This document shows, one piece after another, positions 44,370 through 54,114 of a stretch of 64,000 nucleotides of DNA; the stretch's first letter is position 1, and the number at the start of each line of letters is the position of its first letter. This stretch comes from Pseudomonas pseudonitroreducens (GTDB taxonomy: Bacteria > Pseudomonadota > Gammaproteobacteria > Pseudomonadales > Pseudomonadaceae), in assembly GCF_021603645.1 (NCBI RefSeq), contig NZ_BQHJ01000008.1:186001-250000 (forward strand), written 5' to 3'. The notes under the pieces are model-generated. The model searched no databases and was not told the origin of the DNA. It worked only from the letters and a program-made list of their open reading frames with translations. Position numbers and translations under genes: made by a program.

Positions 44370-45752
44370 TCAGCGCACGCCACTCCCGGCAAGGGAGCCC
44401 GGCGTGAAATAGGCGGCCGGATAGGGATCAACCTGGTAGAAACCCGTCATCTTCGGCGCCCCCATCAGAGACCCGTTGCTGTAAGCGCCCTTGGTCATGT
44501 CGTACAGAACATACTGACCATTGCGGTAGGCGGGCTTCTCGTATTGCTGGATCGACGGCTGGTACATCAGGTGGTGCACCTTGCCAGCCTGGTCTAGCGA
44601 GTAGTAGGCCAGAATGCTCCAGCTATCCTCGTCGAGCAGGAAGTGCTTGACCTTCTGCACGTGACGCTCACCCGGCTTGAGAGTTGCTTCAACCACCCAT
44701 ACGCGGTGTAGCTCCCAGCGCAATACATCGGGGTTGAGGTGCTTCGGCGTGTTAGCCACCGTCGGATCCACGGACCAGGCCTTGTAGGTGTTGTAAGGAA
44801 CGTACATTTCCTTACGACCGAGCAGCTTGAAGTCGAACTTGTCCATCTTGCCGTCGAAGCCGTTGATCTCGTCGAACAACAGCACACCTCCGCTGGAGGT
44901 ACTCACGGTGTCGTACTTGAACTCCGGAGCCAGACGCACACGCCGCTGACCGGGAATGTACGACCAGGCCATAGCATCACGCTGGCTGGTTTCGAGGAAG
45001 TTGTAGCGCATCTGCTTGACGCCAACCGATGCTGCCGGCGCGGTCGTAGAGGCGATCAGCGCCCAGTACGGCTGGTTGTCCGGCACCTTGTCGAGACTGT
45101 TGTCCCAGAACAAGTTGCGGTTCTCAATCTTCTGAATACTGCTGAGAGTCACGCCACCGGAACTGTCGATCAGATAAGCCGCCTGAGTGCCTTCGCTATA
45201 GGGCAGCTCGAACTTAGTGTTCGCATTCCACATGGCCTCATAGCCATCCTTAGGAATTGGGAACGGAATCTGCGCATGGGCGCCCGACAGACCCGGCGCA
45301 GGCCCATCAAGCTTGGGATTCTTCACACGCTTGATGGTGTTGTCGTACACCCACTGCGGGTAACAGGCGGTACGGTGAGTCGGATAGACATCGACGCGGA
45401 AACTCTCCGGATAGCGTTTGAAGAGTTCCAAGGTGCCTAAGTCGAGCTTGTCCTTATATTGCGCCAGGTTCGCTGCGGTAATCTGGAACAGCGGCTTCTC
45501 ATTGGCGAAGGGGTCAACATAGGGCGAGCCGCCCTTAGCGCCCATGATCGGCTTGTAGTCGGCGGGAGCGGTGCATAGGCCACCGTCCCAGGCGGGGATA
45601 CTGCCGTCAGAATTGGCAGCCTTGATCGCTCCCAAGGGGGTCAAGGTATTGTCCAACTGGCTGATCTCCGCATCACTTGGCGTGGCCATGGCGTGCCCGC
45701 TAAGGAGCACACCGGCCAGACCCAGCCATAGCGTATTGTTCTTATAATTCAT
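44370..45752 (-). CDS. DUF1329 family outer-envelope protein
   Basis: This 460-aa protein has a signal peptide (cleavage near GHAMA) and the DUF1329 features: LTPLGAIKAANSDGSIPAWDGG near the mature start, ETSQRDAMAWSYIPGQRRVR and a PYNTYKAWS segment. DUF1329 is distantly related to LolB/LolA-like lipid-binding folds. It nearly always pairs with DUF1302, as here. The start at 45752 follows AAGGA by seven bases; an ATG at 45767 is less well placed. A strong terminator follows, before the YCF48-like gene. Confidence 0.9.
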   Translation of the reverse strand: MNYKNNTLWLGLAGVLLSGHAMATPSDAEISQLDNTLTPLGAIKAANSDGSIPAWDGGLCTAPADYKPIMGAKGGSPYVDPFANEKPLFQITAANLAQYKDKLDLGTLELFKRYPESFRVDVYPTHRTACYPQWVYDNTIKRVKNPKLDGPAPGLSGAHAQIPFPIPKDGYEAMWNANTKFELPYSEGTQAAYLIDSSGGVTLSSIQKIENRNLFWDNSLDKVPDNQPYWALIASTTAPAASVGVKQMRYNFLETSQRDAMAWSYIPGQRRVRLAPEFKYDTVSTSSGGVLLFDEINGFDGKMDKFDFKLLGRKEMYVPYNTYKAWSVDPTVANTPKHLNPDVLRWELHRVWVVEATLKPGERHVQKVKHFLLDEDSWSILAYYSLDQAGKVHHLMYQPSIQQYEKPAYRNGQYVLYDMTKGAYSNGSLMGAPKMTGFYQVDPYPAAYFTPGSLAGSGVR

Positions 45753-45788
45753 GGACTGTTCCTTCATTGGCAGGTTCAGGAAACGAAA

Positions 45789-47513
45789 TCAGAAGGTCGT
45801 CTTGTAGGTGAACGACAACCAGCCATGGTCGTTCTGCACTGCAGAACCATTGGTGTAACTGTTGGTGGCATAACCTTTCGCTGGATCGTTCTTGTATTCC
45901 GCGTGGGAATCCAGCCAGGTCAGGCTGAAGGTATGCAGGTTCTTCCAGACCCCCGAGACACCAACTGAATAGTTGTAAGCTCCCTCGTTCGTTCCACCAA
46001 GAGTCGGACTGTTACCGTTGATGCCATAGGCGAGGCTCATCGGCATAGACACGTCCCAGCCCGGGAAGAGTTGCGGCCACTGCGGAGTGAAGCCTATCTG
46101 CGTACCGAGAGAACCACGGTCTGCGCAATTCTTCGAGTACCCGGAGGTGCAGCCATAACCACGGGCGTTGAAACGATCCGGGTTATCGGTAATTTTGTCC
46201 AGATGGTTGTAGGCAATTTCCCCCTGAAGGGTGCCACCATCCCACAACGCCGTTTGCGGCAGAAGGTAGATGGCATTGACCAGTGCATGCCAGCTATCGC
46301 CGCGCGCACCCTCAACCTCGCTGTAGGTGGGCGACGAGTTATTCCCTGGCAACACGGTGAAACCAGAAACCGAGTTCAGAGCAGTGTTTTTGCGGTATGA
46401 GAGCTCACCCGCCACACTTACCGTCCCCACAGTCTGGGAGATACTCAGGCCGTAAAGCTCGGTATCCCGCGCGTAGGCCAAGCGAACTGCACTCGGTACC
46501 ACCGCCACGACACCAGGCGCGAACTGGCGGCGCTGCAGCTGAGTGAAGCTCCACGGCAACTTCTCATCGAAGCGGCGGTAGTACGCACCAACTGTTCCGC
46601 CCAACCACCAAGGCGACCAACGCAGATTCAGACCGAAGTCGCCGGATTTGTGATCGGGCTCTACGTCATGACCATTGGGGATCTCAAAGCCGGATGCCGC
46701 AGTATTGCCAAGATCCGAGCGGGAACCATCGGAAGGAGCGAAGTAGGTACCACCAGGCACCAGCCGGAAAGGCTTCCAGTCCAGCAGGTACTGCGCCGCA
46801 ATAGATAGGTCATCGGTCAACTGCAGCTGAGTGGAGATCTGCTTCAGCGGCATGAACAGTTCTTTGGCCTCGGACCCTGGGCTGGTCGCCGCCTTGATGG
46901 TGTTCACCGGCCCCTGAGAGTAAGCGATGCTGTTACCGATGGAGTACAGCGACTCACCCCAGTAGACGTTATGCTGCCCAACTTTGAGGTTACCGGTCAT
47001 GCTACCCAGCTGGTAGTTGCCGAACACGAACGCGTCCAGGAACTCACCAGAGGGGCCAGAGATGTAACGGTCGGTATAGCCGTTGTAATGGTTATTGCGG
47101 TAGTTGCCACTACGCCCCAGCGCAGGATTGGGCTCGGCACTATCTTGGTATACGTCGTCGTACCACCCGGCGGCACTGACGCGCACGCCATAGGTATTCT
47201 TCCAAATCGCATCAAACTCGGTGATGACATCCAGTCGATTAGTGACCATGTCACCGCTATCGAATTTGTGCTCAGTATCGTCGTACGCAGGCGAGTTGTT
47301 GAAATCCTTGTTCCGGCCTTCCATTCGCCAACCGGCATTGTAGCGAATGGTATTGTCCCAGTTGATATTAAGGTCCGGATTGCCTGTCTCGATTGGCATG
47401 GCTCCGGCGGAGCCCGCCCCCATAGCCCCTATCATCAAGGCGATCGAGTAAGCGAGGTACGAAGGCTTAGGCCAGTGCTTACCGCCACAGGCAATTGTTG
47501 TTTTTGTTCTCAT
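45789..47513 (-). CDS. DUF1302 family outer-membrane protein
   Basis: This 574-aa protein has a signal peptide (cleavage near AGAM) and then alternating amphipathic strands rich in aromatic residues, ending WLSFTYKTTF with the terminal Phe expected of an outer-membrane beta-barrel. Members of DUF1302 are porin-like and are encoded beside DUF1329. It may be the channel by which the hydrophobic growth substrate enters. The start at 47513 is preceded by GAGAGG. It is the first gene of the envelope and ligase run, under the 47.6 kb regulatory region. Confidence 0.9.
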   Translation of the reverse strand: MRTKTTIACGGKHWPKPSYLAYSIALMIGAMGAGSAGAMPIETGNPDLNINWDNTIRYNAGWRMEGRNKDFNNSPAYDDTEHKFDSGDMVTNRLDVITEFDAIWKNTYGVRVSAAGWYDDVYQDSAEPNPALGRSGNYRNNHYNGYTDRYISGPSGEFLDAFVFGNYQLGSMTGNLKVGQHNVYWGESLYSIGNSIAYSQGPVNTIKAATSPGSEAKELFMPLKQISTQLQLTDDLSIAAQYLLDWKPFRLVPGGTYFAPSDGSRSDLGNTAASGFEIPNGHDVEPDHKSGDFGLNLRWSPWWLGGTVGAYYRRFDEKLPWSFTQLQRRQFAPGVVAVVPSAVRLAYARDTELYGLSISQTVGTVSVAGELSYRKNTALNSVSGFTVLPGNNSSPTYSEVEGARGDSWHALVNAIYLLPQTALWDGGTLQGEIAYNHLDKITDNPDRFNARGYGCTSGYSKNCADRGSLGTQIGFTPQWPQLFPGWDVSMPMSLAYGINGNSPTLGGTNEGAYNYSVGVSGVWKNLHTFSLTWLDSHAEYKNDPAKGYATNSYTNGSAVQNDHGWLSFTYKTTF

Positions 47514-47627
47514 CACGTTGCTGCCTCTCCGATTCAGATCGGTTTTATTTTTCTGGCCTGGCAATGCATTCGAGAGTTCAGCACCTGTCTCGTTGCACGT
47601 CTACGGCTACGCCAGAACTCTCAACCA

Positions 47628-47650
47628 CAAGCTAACATATAGTCAGCTAT
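47628..47650 (-). promoter_or_regulatory. regulon palindrome copy upstream of DUF1302
   Basis: The right arm GTCAGCTAT is perfect; the left arm keeps 6 of 9 bases of its complement. It lies ~115 bp upstream of the DUF1302 start. Confidence 0.6.
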
Positions 47651-47676
47651 TAGCAACCCCTCTGAACGGAAAAAAC

Positions 47677-47685
47677 GTCAGCTAT
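47677..47685 (-). promoter_or_regulatory. extra half-site of the regulon palindrome
   Basis: A second GTCAGCTAT lies 35 bp from the one at 47642-47650 in the same orientation, without a good opposite arm. Confidence 0.4.
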
Positions 47686-47699
47686 TGATGTTTCCCTTT

Positions 47700-47960
47700 G
47701 CATTCAATCGGTTAACCTTCATCACAAGCCGCAGCAGCGACATTCTCTAGCTGCCCTCCCCTGAAGCCCCCACGCTCCGCCAGATGATCACCCGTCTCGG
47801 CCAGCAGCCCAGCTACAAGCACCGCGGTTGACGGCACGCTCAGTCATCCGCCGGCTGCCGGGCAGCAACCCGCGAAGATGGCGCGCGCTGAATTCTTCTC
47901 GTTACACACAGCCGCCTGCCGCAAATATCCATCGCCCAAGCGTCCGGCACCCCCTCGAAT
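47700..47960. other. non-coding middle of the 47.5-48.1 kb divergent region
   Basis: No gene or strong structure is seen between the DUF1302-side and OYE-side operator copies. The two operators are ~350 bp apart, far enough for separate promoters. Confidence 0.4.
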
Positions 47961-47968
47961 AACTAGCA

Positions 47969-47999
47969 TTGACACAATAACTGATATATCGTCAGCTAT
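47969..47999 (+). promoter_or_regulatory. promoter -35 and regulon palindrome for the OYE operon
   Basis: TTGACA (47969-47974) is a perfect -35 box and ATAACTGAT-N5-GTCAGCTAT (47977-47999) fills the spacer and -10 region. Both arms fit the consensus fully. The OYE-like gene starts ~85 bp downstream. Confidence 0.78.
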
Positions 48000-48085
48000 A
48001 TCCGAACGCCCTTTACCAAAGAAGCAAAGCGCACAACTCCCGTTTTCCGAAAGCCAGGCGCGCCCCATCCAAGAAGAGGTATTCC

Positions 48086-50095
48086 ATGCCCGCTCCCACG
48101 TTCCCCCATCTGTTCCAGGGCTTTACCCTGCGCAATCTGGCACTGCCCAATCGCATCGTCATGGCACCCATGTCGACCAACCTCGGCAGCCCAGAAGGGT
48201 TCGTAACCGCAGAACAGATCGCTTTCTATCGTGAGCGGGCGCTCGGCGGAACCGGCATGATCATCGTCGAGTTCTGCTGCGTTGACGGCACCACCGGTCG
48301 CTCGGAACATCGACAACTGACCCTCGAAGCCCCTGCTCAGGTCGCTGGGCATCAGCGCTTGGTGGAAGCCATCACTTCCGCTGGCGCGGTCGCCTGCCTG
48401 CAGTTGCAGCACGGTGGTCAGGGCGCCAAGCGCGACCTGGTGCGCGGTGGTATGCCGATCGCCCCCAGCGACGTACTCAGCCGCTCCGGCCGTCTGATGG
48501 CCCGAGCGATGACCGACGACGAAGCGGAAGCCCTGATTGAAAGTTTCGGCCAAGCAGCCGAGCTGGGTATACAGGCCGGCTACCAGGCAGTGGAACTCCA
48601 CGGCGCCCACGGCTATTTGCTGACCTCCTTCCTCTCCCCTTACTCCAACCAGCGAGACGACCGTTGGGGTGGCGACGAGGAAAGGCGCCTGGCCTTCCCG
48701 CGCCGGGTGATCCAGCGTGTTCGCCAGGCCATCGGCGACCGCCCCTTGATCTACCGCATCTCGGCTGACGAGTTCACCCCGAAAGGGCTGACTATCGACG
48801 ATATGGAACGTATCGCGCCCAAGCTGGTTGCCGCTGGGGTCGACGCCCTGCACGTTTCCATCGGCCTGGGCTGGACTAGCTTCGACAAGGTGATCGAGCC
48901 AATGTCTACGCCTGAGGGTTGGCGCCTGCCCTACTCCAGGCGGATACGCGCGGCTACCGGCGTTCCGGTGATTAGCGTCGGTCAGATCCGTTGGCCGGAG
49001 ACAGCTGAGCATGCTATCCGCGACGGCGACGCCGACCTTATCGCCCTGGGCCGGCCGCTACTAGCCGACCCGGAGTGGGCGAACAAGGCACGCCGCGGTG
49101 CGCCCCAGGACATCCGTCCGTGCACGTCCTGCAACTACTGCGTGGCCATCAGTTCGGGAGAGCACGGCATGATCGGTTGCGCCGAGAACCCACGCAGCGG
49201 CCACGAGCTCGACCGGATGCCGGACGCCGGCGCACGCCGAGGCCAGCGCGCCGTCGTGATCGGTGGTGGCCCCGGTGGTATGGCGGCAGCATTGATGCTC
49301 GAACAAGCCGGTTTCGTCACCGAGCTCCACGAATCTCGCAGCAGTCTCGGCGGGGGTCTAATCGCCTCGGCGGCCCCACCGTTCAAGGACAAGCTCACTT
49401 GGTATCAGGACTATCTGCAACGCCAGCTGGAGGCCAGCGCGGTGCAAATCCACCTGAACAGCCAGTTCGATTTCGCGGCACTGGATCAGGGGTCGCCCCC
49501 GGCGATTGTCTTGTTGGCCACCGGAGGACGAGCGATCCGCCTGCCCGTGGAAGGCATTGACAGCAAACCGGTGAAAGACGCCTACGAACTGCTGATGGGC
49601 GATAACCCTACGCTCAGCACCAATCCGGACCTGCCAGTACTGGTTTATGGCGGCGGCGAAACCGGCTGCGAAACCGCCGAATTACTCAGCGAGCAGGGCC
49701 ACGAAGTGATCCTGGTCAGCCGCTCGCCGGCCATCCAGCTGGCGCGCTCGGCAGAAATGATCTACCGCGGCGTATTGATCGAACGCCTCCTGGCGAACCC
49801 ACGCATTCGCATCATCGACAACAGCGCCGTGGTGCTCATTCAGGACGATGGCCTGGTGGTACTCGAGGACGCCGCCGGTCAACGCAGCGAGTTGCATACC
49901 GGGGCCGTGCTCATCGCCCAGGGGCGCCGCCCGGACGACAGTCTGCTCAAGGCACTGCTGCAAGCCCAGGTGCCCGTGGCGGCGATTGGTGATGCACGTC
50001 GCGGCGGACGAATCGGCGACGCTGTCCACGACGCCTACCGGACCATCCACACCCTTTGCGCGGGCTCGGCCCCGCTGCGCCCGCTGGCCTGCTGA
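48086..50095 (+). CDS. OYE / 2,4-dienoyl-CoA reductase-type flavoenzyme
   Basis: This 669-aa FMN/FAD/4Fe-4S enzyme has an N-terminal OYE barrel (LPNRIVMAPMSTNL, QLQHGGQGAK, ELHGAHGYLLTSFLSPYSN), a cysteine cluster CTSCNYC...GC (~349-368) and a Rossmann domain VVIGGGPGGMAAALMLEQAG, then VYGGGETGCETAELL. The middle cysteine spacing (C-x2-C-x2-C) is one shorter than in E. coli FadH. Such enzymes reduce conjugated enoyl- or dienoyl-CoA or enones, including steroid ring enones in gut bacteria. It leads the plus-strand operon that includes ACADs, a ligase and the Rieske oxygenase. AAGAAGAGGT is upstream of the start. Confidence 0.93.
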   Translation: MPAPTFPHLFQGFTLRNLALPNRIVMAPMSTNLGSPEGFVTAEQIAFYRERALGGTGMIIVEFCCVDGTTGRSEHRQLTLEAPAQVAGHQRLVEAITSAGAVACLQLQHGGQGAKRDLVRGGMPIAPSDVLSRSGRLMARAMTDDEAEALIESFGQAAELGIQAGYQAVELHGAHGYLLTSFLSPYSNQRDDRWGGDEERRLAFPRRVIQRVRQAIGDRPLIYRISADEFTPKGLTIDDMERIAPKLVAAGVDALHVSIGLGWTSFDKVIEPMSTPEGWRLPYSRRIRAATGVPVISVGQIRWPETAEHAIRDGDADLIALGRPLLADPEWANKARRGAPQDIRPCTSCNYCVAISSGEHGMIGCAENPRSGHELDRMPDAGARRGQRAVVIGGGPGGMAAALMLEQAGFVTELHESRSSLGGGLIASAAPPFKDKLTWYQDYLQRQLEASAVQIHLNSQFDFAALDQGSPPAIVLLATGGRAIRLPVEGIDSKPVKDAYELLMGDNPTLSTNPDLPVLVYGGGETGCETAELLSEQGHEVILVSRSPAIQLARSAEMIYRGVLIERLLANPRIRIIDNSAVVLIQDDGLVVLEDAAGQRSELHTGAVLIAQGRRPDDSLLKALLQAQVPVAAIGDARRGGRIGDAVHDAYRTIHTLCAGSAPLRPLAC

Positions 50096-50140
50096 GCCGG
50101 CGCCTCAAAATAAGAACTGGAACCGTCGAAGGAAACCGCC

Positions 50141-51343
50141 ATGCAACTGACCCTATCCCCGGCCGATGAGGCTTTCCGTGAGGAGGTCCGCGACTTCCTC
50201 AAGGCCTCGCTGCCGTCCGACGTCATCCGCCGCAGCCGCACCGGGATGCATCCGCCGAACGAGGATGATCGCCGCTGGTGGAATCGCGTCCTGCATGACA
50301 AAGGCTGGGCCGCGCCGCACTGGCCGGTGGAATACGGCGGCCCCGGCTGGACGCATCTGCAGGAGCACATTTTCGAATACGAATGCTGGCTGGCCGGCGC
50401 CCCTGAATTGCGCTGGCAAGGTCTGCGCCTGCTCGGTCCGGTCCTCTACACATTTGGCAGTCCGGAACAAAAAGCTCGCTACCTGCCGTCGATCCTGAAA
50501 GGCGAAGAAATGTGGGCTCAGGGCTTTTCCGAGCCTGGTGCGGGCTCTGATCTGGCGTCGTTGAAAACCAGTGGAGTGATTGACGGCGACGACTACGTCA
50601 TCAATGGGCAGAAACTCTGGACGACCGAAGGACAATACTGCGAGCAAGGCTTCTTCCTCGTCCGCACGGAGCAGAGTGATCGACCGCAGAAAGGCCTATC
50701 CATGATCATCATCGATATGCGCAGCCCGGGAGTAACCGTGCGCCAGATTCCGATGATCAATGGCGAAGGTTCAACCTGCGAAGTTTTTCTCGACAATGTG
50801 CGAGTGCCGCGCAGCAACTTGATCGGTGAAGCAGGTGCTGCCTGGAATCAGGCCAAGTTCCTGCTCTCGAACGAACGCACTTCCAGCGCTGACCTGTACA
50901 AGGCGCGAGGGGACCTGGAGCGTATCCGCAACATCGCCAGCGCGGAACAGAAGGACGGCCGCCCATTACTCCTGGACCCAGGTTTCGCCCGACGCTTCGC
51001 CGCGCTGCGCCTGGAAGTCGAGGCGCTGGAGTGGTCGGTGCTGCGAGTCATGCACGAAGCACCCAGCCGTCACCCCATCGCCGCCTGCGCCTCCGTGCTG
51101 AAGGTCCGTGGTTCCGCGTTGCAGCAGAAGCTCACCGAAACCATGGTCGAGGCCCTCGGCCAGCGCAGCCTGCGCCAGTACCGCCGTGATGAAGCCTATG
51201 CCGCACCGGCCGAAAATCCGTTGTGGCCAGCCTACACGCCAGGGGTCACCACCGACCTCATGTACCTGCGGGCCTGCACCATCTATGGCGGTGCAATGGA
51301 AGTCCAGAAAAACATCATCGCCAAGTTGGCGTTCGGATTCTGA
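50141..51343 (+). CDS. acyl-CoA dehydrogenase, long (alpha-type) subunit
   Basis: This 400-aa ACAD has AQGFSEPGAGSDLASL, INGQKLWTTEG, SPGVTVRQIP and TIYGGAMEVQKNIIAKLAFGF, so Gly replaces the usual YEGT Glu, as in the other long subunits here. It forms pair 3 with the gene starting 3 bp after its stop. The closest relative in the window by pattern is 30599-31798 (shared DEECFLAGAP/EYECWLAGAP blocks). Confidence 0.92.
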   Translation: MQLTLSPADEAFREEVRDFLKASLPSDVIRRSRTGMHPPNEDDRRWWNRVLHDKGWAAPHWPVEYGGPGWTHLQEHIFEYECWLAGAPELRWQGLRLLGPVLYTFGSPEQKARYLPSILKGEEMWAQGFSEPGAGSDLASLKTSGVIDGDDYVINGQKLWTTEGQYCEQGFFLVRTEQSDRPQKGLSMIIIDMRSPGVTVRQIPMINGEGSTCEVFLDNVRVPRSNLIGEAGAAWNQAKFLLSNERTSSADLYKARGDLERIRNIASAEQKDGRPLLLDPGFARRFAALRLEVEALEWSVLRVMHEAPSRHPIAACASVLKVRGSALQQKLTETMVEALGQRSLRQYRRDEAYAAPAENPLWPAYTPGVTTDLMYLRACTIYGGAMEVQKNIIAKLAFGF

Positions 51344-51345
51344 CC

Positions 51346-52512
51346 ATGAACTTCGATCTCTCCGATGAGCAGAAAATGCTCGCCGACAGCGCCGAGCGTT
51401 ATATCCGCGACCGCTATCCCTTCGAGGAGCGCCGGCACGTCTTCAGCAACCCCAACGGTTTTTCCCGCCAGCAATGGCAACACTTTGCCGACATGGGCTG
51501 GCTTGCCTTGGGAATCCCGGAGGAATGTGGCGGCCTGGGCGGCAGCGCTTTCGATCAGGCCCTGCTGATGGAGCAACTGGGCGGTGGCCTGGTGGTGGAG
51601 CCGGTCGTCGACACCGCGATCCTTTGCGCCCGCCTCCTGCAGGCTAGCGAGAATCTCGAGTTGCGCGAACGTCTGCTCGGACGCATCGCCGCTGGCGAGG
51701 TCGTGCTCGCCCTGGCGCACCAGGAAGGCCACTCACGGCACGAATACGACACCGAAGTGCTGACTAAGGCGCGTCCGGTTGCCGGCGGCTGGAGCCTGAG
51801 CGGCGTCAAACACCGGGTATTCCACGGCGGCAGCTCCGACCACTGGCTGGTCAGCGCGGAAATCGAAGGTACCGGCGATCTGGCTCTGTTCCTGGTTGAC
51901 CGCCACCCTGTTGGCGCCAACCTGGAAAGCTACGAGCTTATCGATGGTAGCCGGGCCGCGGACATCGTATTCGATCACGTGATGGTCGCCGAATCCGCCC
52001 TACTGCTGCGGGGTGAGGCTACCCAGGAAGCCCTGGAGGAAGCTCTCGACTACGCGATTCTGGCAATGAGCGCCGCCTGCCTCGGCTCCATGGAGTTCGT
52101 TATGGCGCTCACTGCAGACTACTTGAAGACTCGCATCCAATACGGAAAGCCACTGGCGCAATTCCAGGCCCTACAACACCGCATGGCGGAAATGTTTGTC
52201 GAGACCGATCAGGCGCGCTCGATGCTTTACAGCGCAATCCGTGCCTTTGAATCCGGCGATGCAGCTGCACGCCGGCAGTCCGCATCCGGAGCCAAGGTGA
52301 TAGTCGCCCGCGCCCAGTACTTCGTCAGCGGCCAGGGTATCCAACTACATGGCGGTATCGGTACCACCGACGAGTACGTCGTGGGCCATCACTACAAGGC
52401 GGCAGTCATGTACGACAAGCGCTTCGGCGACAGCGAGTTCCATCTTGACCGGTCCAATACCGACCTCCGTCTCGCCGACGGTCAACGTCTACGGGGTGCC
52501 TTGTATGCATAA
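51346..52512 (+). CDS. acyl-CoA dehydrogenase, short (beta-type) subunit
   Basis: This 388-aa ACAD-fold protein starts MNFDLSDEQKMLADSAERYI, has RIQYGKPLAQFQALQHRMAEM and IQLHGGIGTTDEYVVGHHYK. It is similar in pattern to 31804-32952, which suggests that pairs 2 and 3 arose by duplication of the same gene pair. Its last 8 bp overlap the start of the ligase gene, so translation is coupled. Confidence 0.92.
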   Translation: MNFDLSDEQKMLADSAERYIRDRYPFEERRHVFSNPNGFSRQQWQHFADMGWLALGIPEECGGLGGSAFDQALLMEQLGGGLVVEPVVDTAILCARLLQASENLELRERLLGRIAAGEVVLALAHQEGHSRHEYDTEVLTKARPVAGGWSLSGVKHRVFHGGSSDHWLVSAEIEGTGDLALFLVDRHPVGANLESYELIDGSRAADIVFDHVMVAESALLLRGEATQEALEEALDYAILAMSAACLGSMEFVMALTADYLKTRIQYGKPLAQFQALQHRMAEMFVETDQARSMLYSAIRAFESGDAAARRQSASGAKVIVARAQYFVSGQGIQLHGGIGTTDEYVVGHHYKAAVMYDKRFGDSEFHLDRSNTDLRLADGQRLRGALYA

Positions 52513-54064
52513 CTACCTGCCCCTGTCCTTCGCCGACGATCTTGAACAGCGTGCTCGCTTCTACGCTAACGACCCGGCCTACATCCAGGATCAACGGCGA
52601 ATCAGCCACGGCGATTTGTTGGTCAGCGCCAAGCTGATCGGTTCGGCCTTATACAACACGGGGGTGCGTCGCCAGGATCGCGTCGGCATCCTCTCAATGA
52701 ACTCCATCGAGTTCGGCGAAATCATGGCCGCCACTCAGTGGGCAGGCTTTGTTCTCGCTCCGGTCAATTTCCGCCTGGCGCCAGCAGAGATGGCCAGCAT
52801 CATTCGCGACAGCGCACCGCGGCTATTCTTCTTCGAGGCTCAGTACCTGCCAATCATGGAGCAATTGCGGCATGAGCTGCCCTCCGTGCAGACCTACATC
52901 TGCATCGGTGGCGAGAGCGAATGGGCGCTGAACCACGAGGACTTCATCGCCACAGGCAATGAAGCGGGCCCACCTATTCGCGCCCGCGAAGAAGACATCT
53001 GCTGCCTGATCTACACCAGCGGAACGACCGGCAAGCCCAAGGGGGTGATCTGGGGACACCGGGAGTACCGCCAGTTGATCCAGGTCGACACCTGGCTGTG
53101 CGACATGCAGCAACCGGACACCACGCTGATCGTCATGCCGATGTTCCACCTCGGCGGCATGGTGATCAGCCTCTCGCAGCATGTGCGAGGGGGAGCGGCT
53201 TACTTGCAGCGGCAGTTCGAACCGCTCGACGTGCTCAAGGCCATCGAGAAGGAACGCCTGAGCATCCTGCTGCTCGCGCCAACCATGGTGCAGATGGTCC
53301 TCGATCACCCGTATGTCAGCGAAGCCGACCTTTCCAGCGTCCGGACCATCATCTACTCAGCCGCACCAATGCCCGTTCCAGTGCTCAAACGCGCTATTGA
53401 AGTGTTCGACGGCTGCGGCTTCGTCAACCTGTTCGGCCAGAGCGAAGTCTGCATGTTCTGCCTGTCGCCGGAGCAACATCGCCCCGATGGTAGCGAGCAG
53501 GAACGCAAACGCCTCGGTTCGGTGGGCAAGCCCTACCCCAACCTTCTGGCCAAGGTAGTTGACGAGCAGGGGAACGAGTGCCCGGTGGGCGAGCCTGGCG
53601 AGATCCTCGCCAAGAGCAGCGCGATGTTCCGCGGCTACTGGAACAATCACCCAACCACCCTGGAGACGCTGCGCGACGGCTGGTGCCATACCGGCGATAT
53701 GGGCCGCTTCGACGAAGACGGTTTCCTCTATCTGGTCGACCGCAAGAAAGACATGATCATCACCGGTGGTGAGAACGTCTATTCCCGCGAAGTCGAGGAG
53801 GCGCTGCTGCAACACCCCGCGATCTCCGAGTGTGCGGTCATTGGCATTCCCGATCCCAAGTGGGGCGAGAACGTCTGCGCGGTAGTGACTTTCAAGACAG
53901 GCCGCAGCGCCAGTGAAGGCGAATTGATCGAACACGCTCGCGGCTTGATCGCCAGCTACAAAAAACCGAAGAAGGTCATCGCGGTGCAAGCCCTGCCCAA
54001 GCTGGTCACCGGCAAGGTCAACAAGATCGAACTGCGCAACCTGTACGCCCAGCCCGCTATATAG
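52505..54064 (+). CDS. AMP-dependent acyl-CoA synthetase (second ligase)
   Basis: This 519-aa adenylating enzyme has LIYTSGTTGKPKGVIWGHRE, FGQSEVC, TGDMGRFDEDG, DRKKDMIITGGENVYSREVE and the C-terminal VTGKVNKIELR Lys. It belongs to the FadD/fatty-acid or bile-acid CoA ligase group. Its pairing with ACAD pair 3 suggests it activates a partly degraded acid, while the ligase at 38172 may activate another. The start ATG overlaps the end of the ACAD gene. Confidence 0.92.
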   Translation: MHNYLPLSFADDLEQRARFYANDPAYIQDQRRISHGDLLVSAKLIGSALYNTGVRRQDRVGILSMNSIEFGEIMAATQWAGFVLAPVNFRLAPAEMASIIRDSAPRLFFFEAQYLPIMEQLRHELPSVQTYICIGGESEWALNHEDFIATGNEAGPPIRAREEDICCLIYTSGTTGKPKGVIWGHREYRQLIQVDTWLCDMQQPDTTLIVMPMFHLGGMVISLSQHVRGGAAYLQRQFEPLDVLKAIEKERLSILLLAPTMVQMVLDHPYVSEADLSSVRTIIYSAAPMPVPVLKRAIEVFDGCGFVNLFGQSEVCMFCLSPEQHRPDGSEQERKRLGSVGKPYPNLLAKVVDEQGNECPVGEPGEILAKSSAMFRGYWNNHPTTLETLRDGWCHTGDMGRFDEDGFLYLVDRKKDMIITGGENVYSREVEEALLQHPAISECAVIGIPDPKWGENVCAVVTFKTGRSASEGELIEHARGLIASYKKPKKVIAVQALPKLVTGKVNKIELRNLYAQPAI

Positions 54065-54114
54065 CGGTCCGCACCCTACCGCCGCCACAGACCAACAAGA
54101 AGAGGCAATATGCC

